DNA from: Hymenobacter lucidus
Lineage (GTDB): Bacteria; Bacteroidota; Bacteroidia; Cytophagales; Hymenobacteraceae
Direction of reading: 5' to 3'
Assembly: GCF_020447265.1 (NCBI RefSeq)
Contig: NZ_JAJADR010000003.1
Coordinates: 248,001 to 312,000 of the forward strand
Length of the DNA stretch: 64,000 nt
Below the pieces are notes generated by a model that saw only the letters and a list, made by a program, of their open reading frames with translations, was not told where the DNA came from and ran no database searches. Positions 27,281 to 35,827 of this stretch are shown here, one piece after another; position 1 is the first letter of the stretch, and the number at the start of each line of letters is the position of its first letter. The position numbers were made by a program, and so were the translations under genes.

Positions 27281-27385
27281 AAAAAAGAACGTCATGCAGA
27301 GACGCAGCCGAAGCATCTCGCGTGGCGTTGTTGTTGGAAAAAGAACGTCATGCCTGGCGTCCGCAAAGTCGAAGCATCTCTACCG
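27281..27385. repeat. Two class A interspersed repeat copies in tandem
   Basis: Copies at about 27285-27325 (GAACGTCATGCAGAG ... GAAGCATCTCGCGTGG) and 27341-27382 (GAACGTCATGCCTGG ... GAAGCATCTCTACCG) point the same way. Together with the class C pair next to it they fill most of the 404-nt gap 27185-27588, which otherwise shows only AT-rich sequence before the nuclease gene. Confidence 0.75.
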
Positions 27386-27390
27386 CTTCG

Positions 27391-27494
27391 TCTGTCATCC
27401 TGAGCCTGCGAAGGACCCTATGGGATATAAACAACAGGCACAACAAAGACTCGTGCTGACGTGATAAGGTCCTTCGCAAGCTCAGGATGACAGA
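27391..27494. repeat. Class C repeat as inverted pair (TGTCATCCTGAG...GAAGGACC)
   Basis: A copy at 27391-27417 (TCTGTCATCCTGAGCCTGCG then AAGGACC) is followed by its near-perfect reverse complement at 27467-27494 with about 50 nt between. Similar words recur at 36481-36512 and inverted at 36612-36646. Such pairs could form large stem-loops in RNA. Confidence 0.75.
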
Positions 27495-27588
27495 TTAAAC
27501 AACATCAGAAGCTGATTTATATAATTATTTTATTTATAAATAGTATTTTGTCAGACATACCTACCTCCCATCCTTACGCCCGCCACCC

Positions 27589-29673
27589 ATGCCTGCTATC
27601 CGCCCTATCCTCCTATCTATCCTGACCTACTTATTATTCATACCTCCCGCCGCTGCCCAGGCTCCCGAACCCGCCGTTACCCGCATCGGCACCATCCAGG
27701 GCAGCGGAGCGGCGGCTAAGCCGGGCAGCTACACCGTCGAGGGCATCGTCACGGCCGTGTACCCGGGCCTAAACCCGGCGGGCTTCTACGTGCAGGAAGC
27801 CGCCCCGGCCACCGACGGCAACTCCGCCACCTCCGATGCCCTCTTCGTGGTGCAGGCCGCACCCACCGTCGCCATCGGCGACAAAGTCCGCATCAGCGGC
27901 ACCGTGCAGGAAGCCGCCGCGGCCCCGGCCTTCGACCAGGCGGTGCTGACCGAGCCCGTCATTCGGGTGCTGAGCAGCGGCAACGCCCGGCCCGCCTTCA
28001 CCCCGCTGTCCACCACGTCCCTGGCCCCGGCCACCCTGGAGCGGCTCGAAGGAATGCTGGTTGAGGCGGGCGGCGCCCTTACCGTCTCCGACGTATTCAG
28101 CCTCTCGCAGCGCGGCGAAATCATCCTGACCCTGGGCGGCGTCACCTACCAGCCCACCCAGTTCATCGACCCCAACGACAACTCTGCCACCGGCACCACC
28201 AGCACCGGCACATCCAACGTGGCCGCCGTGCTGGCCTACCAGGCCGCCAACGCTGAGCGCAGCATCCTCCTCGACGACGGCACGGCGGCCACCAGCCCCA
28301 GGCCCACGCCCTACGTGAGTGCCGCGCTGAACACGCTGCGGGTGGGCAGCACCATCAGCCAGCTGCGGGGCGTGCTGGGCTACGGCTTCGGCAAGTGGCG
28401 CGTCCAGCCCCTGCCCGGCCCCGACGCCCCGGTGTTTGCCGTCAGCCGCCCCGCCATGCCTTCCTTCGGCCGCCTCGACCTTAAGCTGGTCAGCTTCAAC
28501 CTGCTCAACTACTTCAACGGCGACGGGCAGGGCGGCGGGTTTCCCACGCCCCGGGGGGCCAAAACCCCGGCCGACTTCGCCCGGCAGCGCAGCAAGCTCA
28601 TTGCCGCCCTCTCCCAGATGAACGCCGATATCGTGGGCCTCACCGAAGTCGAAAACGACGGCACCGGCCCCGCCTCAGCCCTGCACGACCTCGTAACTGG
28701 CCTCAACCAAGCCCTGGGCGCGGGCACCTACGCCCTCATCGACGACGGCGGGGCCACCCGGCAGCCCAATAATACCGACGTCATTCGCTGCGCCCTGCTC
28801 TACAAGCCCGCCGCCGTGCGCCCCTTGGGTTCCGCCCTGGTCGCCACCGTGCCCGACGTGTTTGAGCGCCCCCCGCTGGGCCAGCTCTTCATTACCCGCC
28901 GCAAAACCCGCCCCGATACGGTAGCCGTGGTCATCAACCACTTCAAGTCGAAGGGCGGCAACGCTACCGGCCCCAATGCCGACCAGAACGACGGGCAGGG
29001 CGGCTCCAACGAGCGGCGGCGGCAGCAGGCCCACGCCCTCGTTAGCTTCCTCAACGGCCAGGTTCGGCCCGCCGGCACCAGCCGCCTCATCAGCATCGGC
29101 GACTACAACGCCAACTACGAGGAAGACCCCATCGACATTCTGCGGGCCGCCGGACTGGTCGTCGTTACGCCGCCCACCAGCGCCTCCTACGTCTTCAAGG
29201 GCCTCACCGGCTCCCTCGACCACTGCGTGGTGTCTTCTAACCTGGTGGGCTTCATCGACGTGCGCAAGTGGCATATCAACTCCGCCGAGCCCCTGTCGCT
29301 GCAATACGACCAGGCCGGGGCCGCCACCGACACCCGCAGCCCCTTCCGCTCCTCCGACCACGACCCGGTACTCATCGGCCTCAACTTCGACGGCCTGGCC
29401 CCCGCCAACGCCGCCGCGCCCCGCCTCTTCGTGTATCCCAACCCAGCGGCCGGCCCCACCCTGTTCACCCTACCCAAAATACCCGCCACCGCCGGCCCCG
29501 TCACCCTCGACGTATCTCTGCCCCAGGGCCCGCCCATGCTCCACCTCCACGGCCCCGTAGCCCTCGTCCGCGCCGAGCTAAACCGCTACACCGCCCACCT
29601 TGCCCCCGGCATCTACCTCCTCCGCCTCCAGGGCAAAAGCCTCAACCAGACTAGGCGGATTATGAAGGAGTAG
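27589..29673 (+). CDS. Secreted endonuclease/exonuclease/phosphatase-fold nuclease (ExeM/NucH-like) with degenerate T9SS tail
   Basis: 694 aa; ATG at 27589 opens a signal peptide (LLSILTYLLFIPPAAAQA). An OB-fold-like nucleic-acid-binding region (about 30-250: TRIGTIQGSG, YTVEGIVTAVYPG, GFYVQE) precedes the EEP catalytic domain (about 295-600). That domain has KLVSFNLLNYF, the Glu of GLTEVEND, INHFKSKGG, SIGDYNANYEEDP and the final SSDHDPVLIGL. This is the layout of extracellular DNases of the ExeM/NucH group. The C-terminus (LFVYPNPAAGPT ... GIYLLRLQGKS) keeps a recognisable but weak type A sorting signal. It probably degrades extracellular DNA for nutrients or biofilm release. It is the last host-like gene before the AT-rich island. 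Confidence 0.92.
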   Translation: MPAIRPILLSILTYLLFIPPAAAQAPEPAVTRIGTIQGSGAAAKPGSYTVEGIVTAVYPGLNPAGFYVQEAAPATDGNSATSDALFVVQAAPTVAIGDKVRISGTVQEAAAAPAFDQAVLTEPVIRVLSSGNARPAFTPLSTTSLAPATLERLEGMLVEAGGALTVSDVFSLSQRGEIILTLGGVTYQPTQFIDPNDNSATGTTSTGTSNVAAVLAYQAANAERSILLDDGTAATSPRPTPYVSAALNTLRVGSTISQLRGVLGYGFGKWRVQPLPGPDAPVFAVSRPAMPSFGRLDLKLVSFNLLNYFNGDGQGGGFPTPRGAKTPADFARQRSKLIAALSQMNADIVGLTEVENDGTGPASALHDLVTGLNQALGAGTYALIDDGGATRQPNNTDVIRCALLYKPAAVRPLGSALVATVPDVFERPPLGQLFITRRKTRPDTVAVVINHFKSKGGNATGPNADQNDGQGGSNERRRQQAHALVSFLNGQVRPAGTSRLISIGDYNANYEEDPIDILRAAGLVVVTPPTSASYVFKGLTGSLDHCVVSSNLVGFIDVRKWHINSAEPLSLQYDQAGAATDTRSPFRSSDHDPVLIGLNFDGLAPANAAAPRLFVYPNPAAGPTLFTLPKIPATAGPVTLDVSLPQGPPMLHLHGPVALVRAELNRYTAHLAPGIYLLRLQGKSLNQTRRIMKE

Positions 29674-29799
29674 CAGGAAACGTGTCATTGCGAGGAGGCA
29701 CAATTCATAATGACAGCGTATAGAATATCTCAAGCATTATAAATTTCAATTTTTTATGCAAAATCATAACTATTTCATTTAATAATGAATGACATACGG

Positions 29800-32409
29800 T
29801 TACTCGCTAATAATCCAACATTTCTCGTTCTTGATATCGGATTCTAACTTTTTATATTTCCCGACGACAACATCACCATTGTTATATACCACAGTTATGT
29901 TTTTATTTTTAAAACTTTTAGGAATTACTACCTTATTCTCAAACAATGGCAAAAATTGCTGATAACTCTCAATAGCAGATTCCTTTAGAAAGACAAGAGC
30001 TTCATTACCCACAAATGAAGAAGCAGAACTTTCTATCTCATTCTTACTGTACAAGTTAAGTATATTTCTTGCCCTCCTGAATACAGAAAGAAACTTAGAC
30101 TGATTTCGCATCAATTGCATTTCATAATAATCTATCAACATTATCTCTAAAGCGGGCCTATCCGCCAAATCAAAATATTTTTTCCTCAACGTAGTCAATA
30201 ACACTTCAGCAAACGACAAATCACCCCTGATTATACTTTCTCTAAGGAGCATAGACATATAATTGGCATCCTGGGCATCCATTTGCTTAAGAAGATCCTT
30301 CTTCAATAATGGCTCAATAAAAAATTTTCCAGATCCAGAAACCGTAATCAACTTCGATTTTTTATACACATAATATCCAAATAAAATTTGATCATCGCTT
30401 AACAAACTGTGTTTATGTTCAAAAATGAATGAGTACAGGTTATCTCGAAATCGAGTATTTATGGTATCAAACTTATCATCAGAATTATTCATTTGCTCAT
30501 AAACACTAATCATACTCATATCTATTGACACAATATACTTGACAAGGGACTCACACAATACGATATCATAGTTATTTAATTCAACAAGTATTTTGTATAT
30601 CACTTCATAACCTACGCTCATAGGCTTTTCTATGTTATATTCTTGAGGCTTCAACTGATTATCAATTATTATATTTGCAGCAACTCTTAAATTATCTACT
30701 GAGGCCGCTTTATCAGAACCCAACAAATAAAGATGATACAGAATAATAGGACGATACGCAATAAAAGGCAATTTTAGAGCTGCTTCAAAATTCAATTTAG
30801 ACAGGTCTAACATATTGTTGTCATAATAATACTTACCAAGATTGTAATATGCAATATTCTTCAACTCCTGTACTTCATCAGTTTTTAACTTTAATTGCAT
30901 TTGAGACAACTCACTAACAATATTATTAAATACAATAACCGAATCCGCCGAGCCATTTGCATAATCAATATTTAAAAGAGAGCTACCCATGTTTAGCATT
31001 GACCTATAATGAGTCAAGTCTCTTCTATTGTAAGAAACTATTTTATCAAACGCATTAGCAGCCTTCGCGAATTCCTTAATATAATACCAAGACAAACCGT
31101 ATAAATATATTGATTTGATATCAATATCAGCCTTAGCAGGATCAATAATCACTTCATTCTTTTCATATATTTTAATTACACCTAAAAAATCTCCTGTATT
31201 ATAACAAGCGGTAATAAGCAAATGCTGAATAGTTAAAAACGTTGAATCAACTGGCAATTGATCAATTACTCCATCTACGATTGAAATAACTTTCCCATAA
31301 TTTCCTTCAAGAAAAGCAGCATTGACAGCTTCTACCAGTTGACCGTTTTCATCTGAACGCAATTCATATAACCACTCAATAGAAAGTGCATTATCAAGAA
31401 CTCTATTTTTAATTTCCAAAACCTCCTTTTCGAAATCAGGGCCAACTACTCCAGACAAATAAAGCTTTCTTCTGGTTGACTTCTTAATGCTAATAAAATC
31501 TTGCTCCTTGATTGAAATCACTGCATCCAGCATTTCTGAATCATTTTCAATCAAACCACGAATATGATCTATGGGTGCTTGATCAGATGAAGAAAGATAC
31601 ATATTACTAATAACTTCGTCTATTAATTCAATATCAACAATTGAATTGGTAATAACGAAATCTTCAATAGCAGAACATATGTCGTATGTCATACGGGGAT
31701 TACCGTTTGTCCAATAATAAATTCTATCAATCACTTTGGCATCTAATTCAAGACCACTCTTTTGAATAAAACTATTATACTCATCCAAGCTAAAATCGCC
31801 TAATAATATATTTTGCCCAATGTTGAAAGGCGAGATTCTAGGATCCTTAATCAAGCTTGAAGGCTCAGCCACTCCAGATAATATATAAGTTAATCTCTCA
31901 AGTTGTGGATAATTGGTACGGGAAAAATAGACGCTTCTAATGTGCTTGAATATAGTATCCGAAAAAGTAATTTTTGACAGTGCATCTACTTCATCTAGAA
32001 TGATAACAAGTTTACCTCTGATAACGCCAAGAAGCTTCCTCAATTCAAACAAATGTTCCAAATGATCAACCAGATCATTATCTGATCTAGATTTAACTAT
32101 TTCATTGTACAGGAATGAGAAATTATCAGGGTTCGTTTCAATTGCGGTATCAATTATATATCGAAAACATTCCCTTGCACTTCGAAAAGAATTTGATAAA
32201 TCTATATAGACAAATGCATCTTCCTTTCCTGCCAAAGTTCTTTTAGCATTAATTAGCAAATTGGTTTTACCCATTTGCCTAGCAACAAGAACATAGCCTG
32301 GCCTTCCCATATCCTCAATGATATATTGGAGAAGCCTATCTGCTTCTCTATACACATATAGTGTGGAGGGCACAATAGTATGAGATCTTAATTTTTTTGA
32401 ATTCATCAT
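29800..32409 (-). CDS. AAA_35/STAND-like ATPase with C-terminal TPR-like helical repeats (putative conflict-system sensor)
   Basis: 869 aa; the stop of the upstream gene abuts the start codon (TAAATGATG), and either ATG could be used. The N-terminal NTPase (about 12-250) has Walker A as VARQMGKT (42-49, first Gly absent as in AAA_35), Walker B LVIILDE (134-140), a sensor strand LTYILSG (173-179), SPFNIGQNILLGDFSLDEY and GNPRMTY (236-242). A winged-helix-like stretch follows, then about 500 residues of alpha-helical repeats with TPR-like words (YNLGKYYYDNN, NFEAALKLPF, YGLSWYYIKEFAKAANAF). No signal peptide or membrane segment is seen, so it is cytosolic. GC is about one third by eye versus well over 60% around it. 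Large NTPases with helical-repeat tails are typical sensors of STAND anti-phage proteins. It is coupled to a phosphorylase-NTPase gene; no close relative is known to me. Confidence 0.85.
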   Translation of the reverse strand: MMNSKKLRSHTIVPSTLYVYREADRLLQYIIEDMGRPGYVLVARQMGKTNLLINAKRTLAGKEDAFVYIDLSNSFRSARECFRYIIDTAIETNPDNFSFLYNEIVKSRSDNDLVDHLEHLFELRKLLGVIRGKLVIILDEVDALSKITFSDTIFKHIRSVYFSRTNYPQLERLTYILSGVAEPSSLIKDPRISPFNIGQNILLGDFSLDEYNSFIQKSGLELDAKVIDRIYYWTNGNPRMTYDICSAIEDFVITNSIVDIELIDEVISNMYLSSSDQAPIDHIRGLIENDSEMLDAVISIKEQDFISIKKSTRRKLYLSGVVGPDFEKEVLEIKNRVLDNALSIEWLYELRSDENGQLVEAVNAAFLEGNYGKVISIVDGVIDQLPVDSTFLTIQHLLITACYNTGDFLGVIKIYEKNEVIIDPAKADIDIKSIYLYGLSWYYIKEFAKAANAFDKIVSYNRRDLTHYRSMLNMGSSLLNIDYANGSADSVIVFNNIVSELSQMQLKLKTDEVQELKNIAYYNLGKYYYDNNMLDLSKLNFEAALKLPFIAYRPIILYHLYLLGSDKAASVDNLRVAANIIIDNQLKPQEYNIEKPMSVGYEVIYKILVELNNYDIVLCESLVKYIVSIDMSMISVYEQMNNSDDKFDTINTRFRDNLYSFIFEHKHSLLSDDQILFGYYVYKKSKLITVSGSGKFFIEPLLKKDLLKQMDAQDANYMSMLLRESIIRGDLSFAEVLLTTLRKKYFDLADRPALEIMLIDYYEMQLMRNQSKFLSVFRRARNILNLYSKNEIESSASSFVGNEALVFLKESAIESYQQFLPLFENKVVIPKSFKNKNITVVYNNGDVVVGKYKKLESDIKNEKCWIISE

Positions 32410-34029
32410 TTAGAAATTAGATTTAAACTCGTTAAGCGAAATATTAAACAAAGCACTATTAGCTTTATTATATACCAAAAAATGATATATAAATCTTTTT
32501 AAAAACCTAGGATTTCCGTTAGACTCCCGCAATAATTCAGCTGCATTCTCACTAAGCAATTGGAAGCTCAATGATTGTTGTATTAAATTCAATAATCTTA
32601 ACATATCCTTTTCATCCCACTTGCACAGTTCATGAAATCTAATCCTTTCATGTATTTTCGCATTTACGCCTACAGCAACTAGTTTGGGATTGCCGATAGA
32701 TGTACAAGCAAACCTAACAGTTGACCTAGGGAAGGCATTAACATGCTTTATCATCAGGGAAAATATATATTTAACAAAATCAACATCATTTTCATCCACA
32801 GGCATCTCTTCGAAGACAATATATTTACCCTGGTAATATCTATTTAATGTAGACGAAACGACATCTATAGCCTGCATAATATTTTGCGGCTTAAATTTAT
32901 CAGAAACATTAACTTGCTCAAGGAGCTTAGAATTTATATACTCAAATGAAGAAAGAATATCTGCATCACACAAAGACAGATCAATAACATGAATACCCTT
33001 GCTAATCAAATTCCTATACACTAAAGAAGTTTTACCATAACCACTACCACCATATACCCATATATTAGCTTCGCTGCTGATTAAATTACAAATAAAATCA
33101 TCTTGTTCTCTCTCGATGTAATACATTTCAATATCTTGTGAATATTGATTAAATAGGGCATCACTTACTTTCTTTATATCAATAACTTTTGGCAGAGAAA
33201 CTATTGGTGCAATAGCGTGTATATCCAAATCGCTAAAGGAATCAAGACTAAAAACTGAATGACAAAGATCTACAGCAGCTCTCGCCGCCAATTTTTGGCG
33301 CTTTACTTTATCTTTTGCTTTATCACCATCAGCAAAATCGCATATACCTTTTACAAGAATCCAACTTTTATTAAATGAATATGCTGATGAGACCAAACCA
33401 GCCCCTTCCATTTCACCGCCAATAGCAGTAGGAAATTGTCTGATTATATTATTTCTGTACTTTATATTATCAACAAGAACTTCTCCAGAAAGTATATCTC
33501 CAAAAATAACATTTGATAATCTCCTACTCCCTATAGAAAATTTCCAATCTTTTATATTAGCAAATCTATTGATCAGTAACACGCTTGACATATGTTTTGA
33601 ACCTCTATATTCAGTTTTGAGGCGTCCTACCTTTTTAACTTCATAAGATATTATTTGTTCTGAGACGAGAACATCACCTATTCGCTGCTTTTTATCATCA
33701 ACTCCAAAGGCAATTCCGATCATAATAATAGCCTCTGGACTAATATGCTCAATTGCTAGCCTTGTTGTCAAGACAGAAGCACCTACTCCAATACTACCCA
33801 TTCTAGATTCCACATGGCAAACTATATAAATACCAAATACACCAATGTAATAAGTCATGATATCTTTTTGGTACACTAATATCGATTCGGACCCAGTTAT
33901 GGGACTTAGTTTCTCATGAAGGCAAGTAGTCTCGATTTTTGTAACCGTAATTAAAACAAGCTGTAACTTGCCTTTTATTTTTTCAAAATCTGCAGTGTTG
34001 ATATGCAGATATGGATCTTCTATATTCAT
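32410..34029 (-). CDS. Nucleoside phosphorylase (PNP/MTAN-fold) domain fused to P-loop NTPase (putative conflict-system effector)
   Basis: 539 aa from the ATG at 34027-34029; a TTG at 34051-34053 would read into the palindrome and is less likely. Residues about 20-262 are a PNP_UDP_1 domain: AIIMIGIAFGV (100-110), GDVLVSEQIISYE, and the catalytic-site block GGEMEGAGLVSSAYSF (204-219) followed by VKGICDFADGDK (226-237). These are the E-M-E and D residues of nucleosidases and of effector-type phosphorylases in NACHT/STAND proteins. Residues about 295-539 are an NTPase: Walker A GGSGYGKT (327-334), Walker B YIVFEE (403-408), FACTSIGNPKL and GNPRFLKRF (505-513). PNP domains of this kind act in Detocs, CBASS and Avs-like defence, where they cleave ATP or related nucleotides. 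Here the NTPase lacks a repeat tail; that part is in the next gene. GC is low, as in its partner. Confidence 0.87.
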   Translation of the reverse strand: MNIEDPYLHINTADFEKIKGKLQLVLITVTKIETTCLHEKLSPITGSESILVYQKDIMTYYIGVFGIYIVCHVESRMGSIGVGASVLTTRLAIEHISPEAIIMIGIAFGVDDKKQRIGDVLVSEQIISYEVKKVGRLKTEYRGSKHMSSVLLINRFANIKDWKFSIGSRRLSNVIFGDILSGEVLVDNIKYRNNIIRQFPTAIGGEMEGAGLVSSAYSFNKSWILVKGICDFADGDKAKDKVKRQKLAARAAVDLCHSVFSLDSFSDLDIHAIAPIVSLPKVIDIKKVSDALFNQYSQDIEMYYIEREQDDFICNLISSEANIWVYGGSGYGKTSLVYRNLISKGIHVIDLSLCDADILSSFEYINSKLLEQVNVSDKFKPQNIMQAIDVVSSTLNRYYQGKYIVFEEMPVDENDVDFVKYIFSLMIKHVNAFPRSTVRFACTSIGNPKLVAVGVNAKIHERIRFHELCKWDEKDMLRLLNLIQQSLSFQLLSENAAELLRESNGNPRFLKRFIYHFLVYNKANSALFNISLNEFKSNF

Positions 34030-34050
34030 TGAAGCAATAATGATGTACAC

Positions 34051-34097
34051 CAAATATAACTATTAATTTATTCACAATAAATTAATAGTTATATTTG
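34051..34097. promoter_or_regulatory. Perfect palindrome with 22-bp arms carrying TATATTTG -7 elements on both strands
   Basis: Arms 34051-34072 and 34076-34097 are exact reverse complements around a 3-nt centre (CAC). Each arm ends in TATATTTG when read outward, a full match to the TAnnTTTG -7 consensus. The minus-strand element (34051-34058) lies 21 nt before the ATG of the phosphorylase-NTPase gene, with a TTG (complement of 34075-34077) 16 nt upstream as a possible -33. So this is probably the operon promoter with a symmetric operator, or an RNA hairpin at the 5' end. Confidence 0.75.
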
Positions 34098-34206
34098 AAT
34101 AGACAATATCTTCAAAGCCAGCACAAACAGCCGCCATTGAACTGTTATTCAAATACATACAAATATTTTATCTTCAACCCTCCCTCACTATACATCTCCC
34201 AACAAA

Positions 34207-34232
34207 AAGGCCCCGGCAAACGCCGGGGCCTT
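34207..34232. terminator. GC-rich hairpin terminator at right edge of the island
   Basis: Arms AAGGCCCCGGC (34207-34217) and GCCGGGGCCTT (34222-34232) with a 4-nt loop, A-run before. It lies downstream of the minus-strand gene at 34291-35232 and marks the return to host-like composition. Confidence 0.75.
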
Positions 34233-34249
34233 CCTCATTCCCAACACCC

Positions 34250-34290
34250 GCGGCCCCTCTCCCCTGGCGAGGGGGCCGGGGGGTGAGGCC
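34250..34290. repeat. Class B interspersed repeat copy (CTCTCC...GGAGAGGGGG / GGGGGGTGAGGC family)
   Basis: Reads CGGCCCCTCTCCCCTGGCG then AGGGGGCCGGGGGGTGAGGC; it ends directly at the stop codon of the gene at 34291. Same family as 35701-35761, 51038-51180 and 53628-53796. Confidence 0.75.
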
Positions 34291-35232
34291 CTACCGCACC
34301 ACCCAACGCCCTTCCCCATCCACCTGCTCCAGCACCACCAGCAAGTACGGCGCATCCTCCGCGCCCAGCTGGCTGTAGTCCGAAAGGTGAGCCTCGGTCT
34401 TGTGCTTCACCACCAGCCCCTGCCCCGGCGCGGGCAGCGCCCCGGCCGTGGGAGCCGTGTAGTAGCGCAGCGTGAGGCCCTTGCCGCTGCGGTTGCCCAG
34501 CGTGGGCGCCACCACGCCCGCCTCCCGCCTATCGAATACCAGCGCGGGCTTGCCGTAGAGCACCGGCCCCCGGTACTCGGCCCGCCGGCTGGCCGCCGTT
34601 TTTACCGGCGTCCGCACTGCCTCATACTGCCGCACCAGCTCGGGCTGGGCCAGCTCCTGAGCCCGCACGAAGGGGTCGAGGGCAGTTTCGAAGGTTTCGC
34701 GGGCCGCCGCCAGCAGCTCGGGCAGCGTGGCCGTGGCCGCGCTGGTACCCGTCTCAATCAGCCGCGCCTGGCCCTGGGTAGCCATCAGCTCGGCCAGGTC
34801 GGCCTGCAGGGTCTGGCGCACCGCCGGGTCGTAGCCGGCATCGGCCAGGTCGGCGGCGGCCAGCGTGCCAATGGCCCGGTCAATCTTGCCCAGGTACGCC
34901 AGCAGCTCGGCATCCTTACCGGGCAGCACCCGGCTCAATGGCGCTTTCAGCTCCCCGCGCAGGGCCGCGTCGGCAGTCAGAGCTACGGCCAGCAGCCGCA
35001 GAATCTCGGCCTTCTGCGCAGCTTCCAGTTTCACCACTTGCCGGTCGCGCGTTACGCCCGTGGTGGTGTGGTCCTGCGCCGTGGCCGTCTGCCCGATGCG
35101 TTCCACCAGGCCCGCCAGCGCAGTACGCCCCATGGCAATCCGCTTAATCGTCGTCAGCGGCGCCCCCGCTTCTTCCAGAAAGCGCAGCACCGCCCCGTAC
35201 ATCGTAATCTGATTCTGCTGTTTGGTATTCAT
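34291..35232 (-). CDS. Hypothetical helical protein with C-terminal beta domain
   Basis: 313 aa, ATG at 35230-35232, no signal peptide. Residues 1-200 look all alpha-helical and Ala/Leu-rich (QITMYGAVLRFLEEAGAPL, IGTLAAADLADAGYDPAVRQ), with regular heptad-like spacing. About 215-313 looks beta-rich (RRAEYRGPVLYGKPALVFDR, GKGLTLRYYTAP, YLLVVLEQVDGEGRWVVR). I recognise no family. It is a single gene flanked by a terminator and repeats. The first half may form a helical bundle and the last a small barrel; no catalytic signature is seen and no function is proposed. Confidence 0.8.
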   Translation of the reverse strand: MNTKQQNQITMYGAVLRFLEEAGAPLTTIKRIAMGRTALAGLVERIGQTATAQDHTTTGVTRDRQVVKLEAAQKAEILRLLAVALTADAALRGELKAPLSRVLPGKDAELLAYLGKIDRAIGTLAAADLADAGYDPAVRQTLQADLAELMATQGQARLIETGTSAATATLPELLAAARETFETALDPFVRAQELAQPELVRQYEAVRTPVKTAASRRAEYRGPVLYGKPALVFDRREAGVVAPTLGNRSGKGLTLRYYTAPTAGALPAPGQGLVVKHKTEAHLSDYSQLGAEDAPYLLVVLEQVDGEGRWVVR

Positions 35233-35368
35233 AAAGCAACGGTAAATAGGTAAAAGTGAAGTACATCCGACCCATCACGGCCGGCCGCAAAAGCTACTGC
35301 TTTTATACATAGCCTCAAGTCTATACTTAGTTCACACCCCCGCTTATTTTTGGGTCGTCAGCTACCTC

Positions 35369-35557
35369 CTGCAGCCCGCCCGCTATTCCCTGCAAAGCGC
35401 CAGACTACCGCTGCACTTCGCCAGACATTCCCTGCACCCCGCCACCCTTGCCCTGCAGCATGTCAGACATCTCCTGCACCCCGCCACTTATCTCCTGCAC
35501 CTGGCCAGACATATCCTGCAAGCCACCACGCATTTCCTGCCACCCGCCACTCAGCGC
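35369..35557. repeat. 21-bp tandem repeat, nine units
   Basis: Nine head-to-tail 21-bp units, each starting CTGC(A): typical start CTGCACCCCGCC, typical end AGACATTCC. The units keep period three, so on the minus strand they spell a 7-residue repeat such as GVQEMSG, and on the plus strand CTPPDIS-like repeats. One stop (TAG on the minus strand) interrupts the frame in the second unit. I see no start codon or host gene that would make it a clear protein. The rest of the 595-nt gap 35233-35827 holds a class B repeat at its right end and nothing else I can name. Confidence 0.8.
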
Positions 35558-35700
35558 AAGGCGTATGCCAACGCCGAGCTGTAGAAACGGTAGTCTCAGC
35601 GGGGCAACACCAGTCGTTGAACGGGTGATGTGCCGCCCCGCTGGGCTAAAAGCCAATAGTCCGCCGCCGGCCCAGGCAGGCGCACCATTTCCCGTCGTCA

Positions 35701-35761
35701 GGCTCCCCCTCTCCTCTTTCATTCCGCGCATCAAGCGGCGTAGGGGGCCGGGGGGTGAGGC
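35701..35761. repeat. Class B interspersed repeat copy with enlarged loop
   Basis: Begins GGCTCCCCCTCTCC and ends AGGGGGCCGGGGGGTGAGGC, but the short loop of other copies is replaced by about 25 nt containing CCGCGCATCAAGCGG. It lies 67 nt upstream of the DinB gene. Confidence 0.7.
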
Positions 35762-35827
35762 GCACGTAAGGCACCCGCCCGAAACCCACTATTTTTACCC
35801 CATTATCCTTTCCTTTCCCTTAACTCC

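Noticed and set aside
29674..34290. Prophage or integrative element with att sites
   Set aside because: No integrase, tRNA gene or flanking direct repeat could be found at the edges of the AT-rich island.
35369..35557. CRISPR array
   Set aside because: The units are contiguous 21-mers with no spacers, and no cas genes are near.
35405..35734. Minus-strand frame covering the 21-bp repeat and a class B repeat
   Set aside because: No credible start, interrupted in the next units by a stop, and half of it is interspersed repeat; kept as a repeat only.
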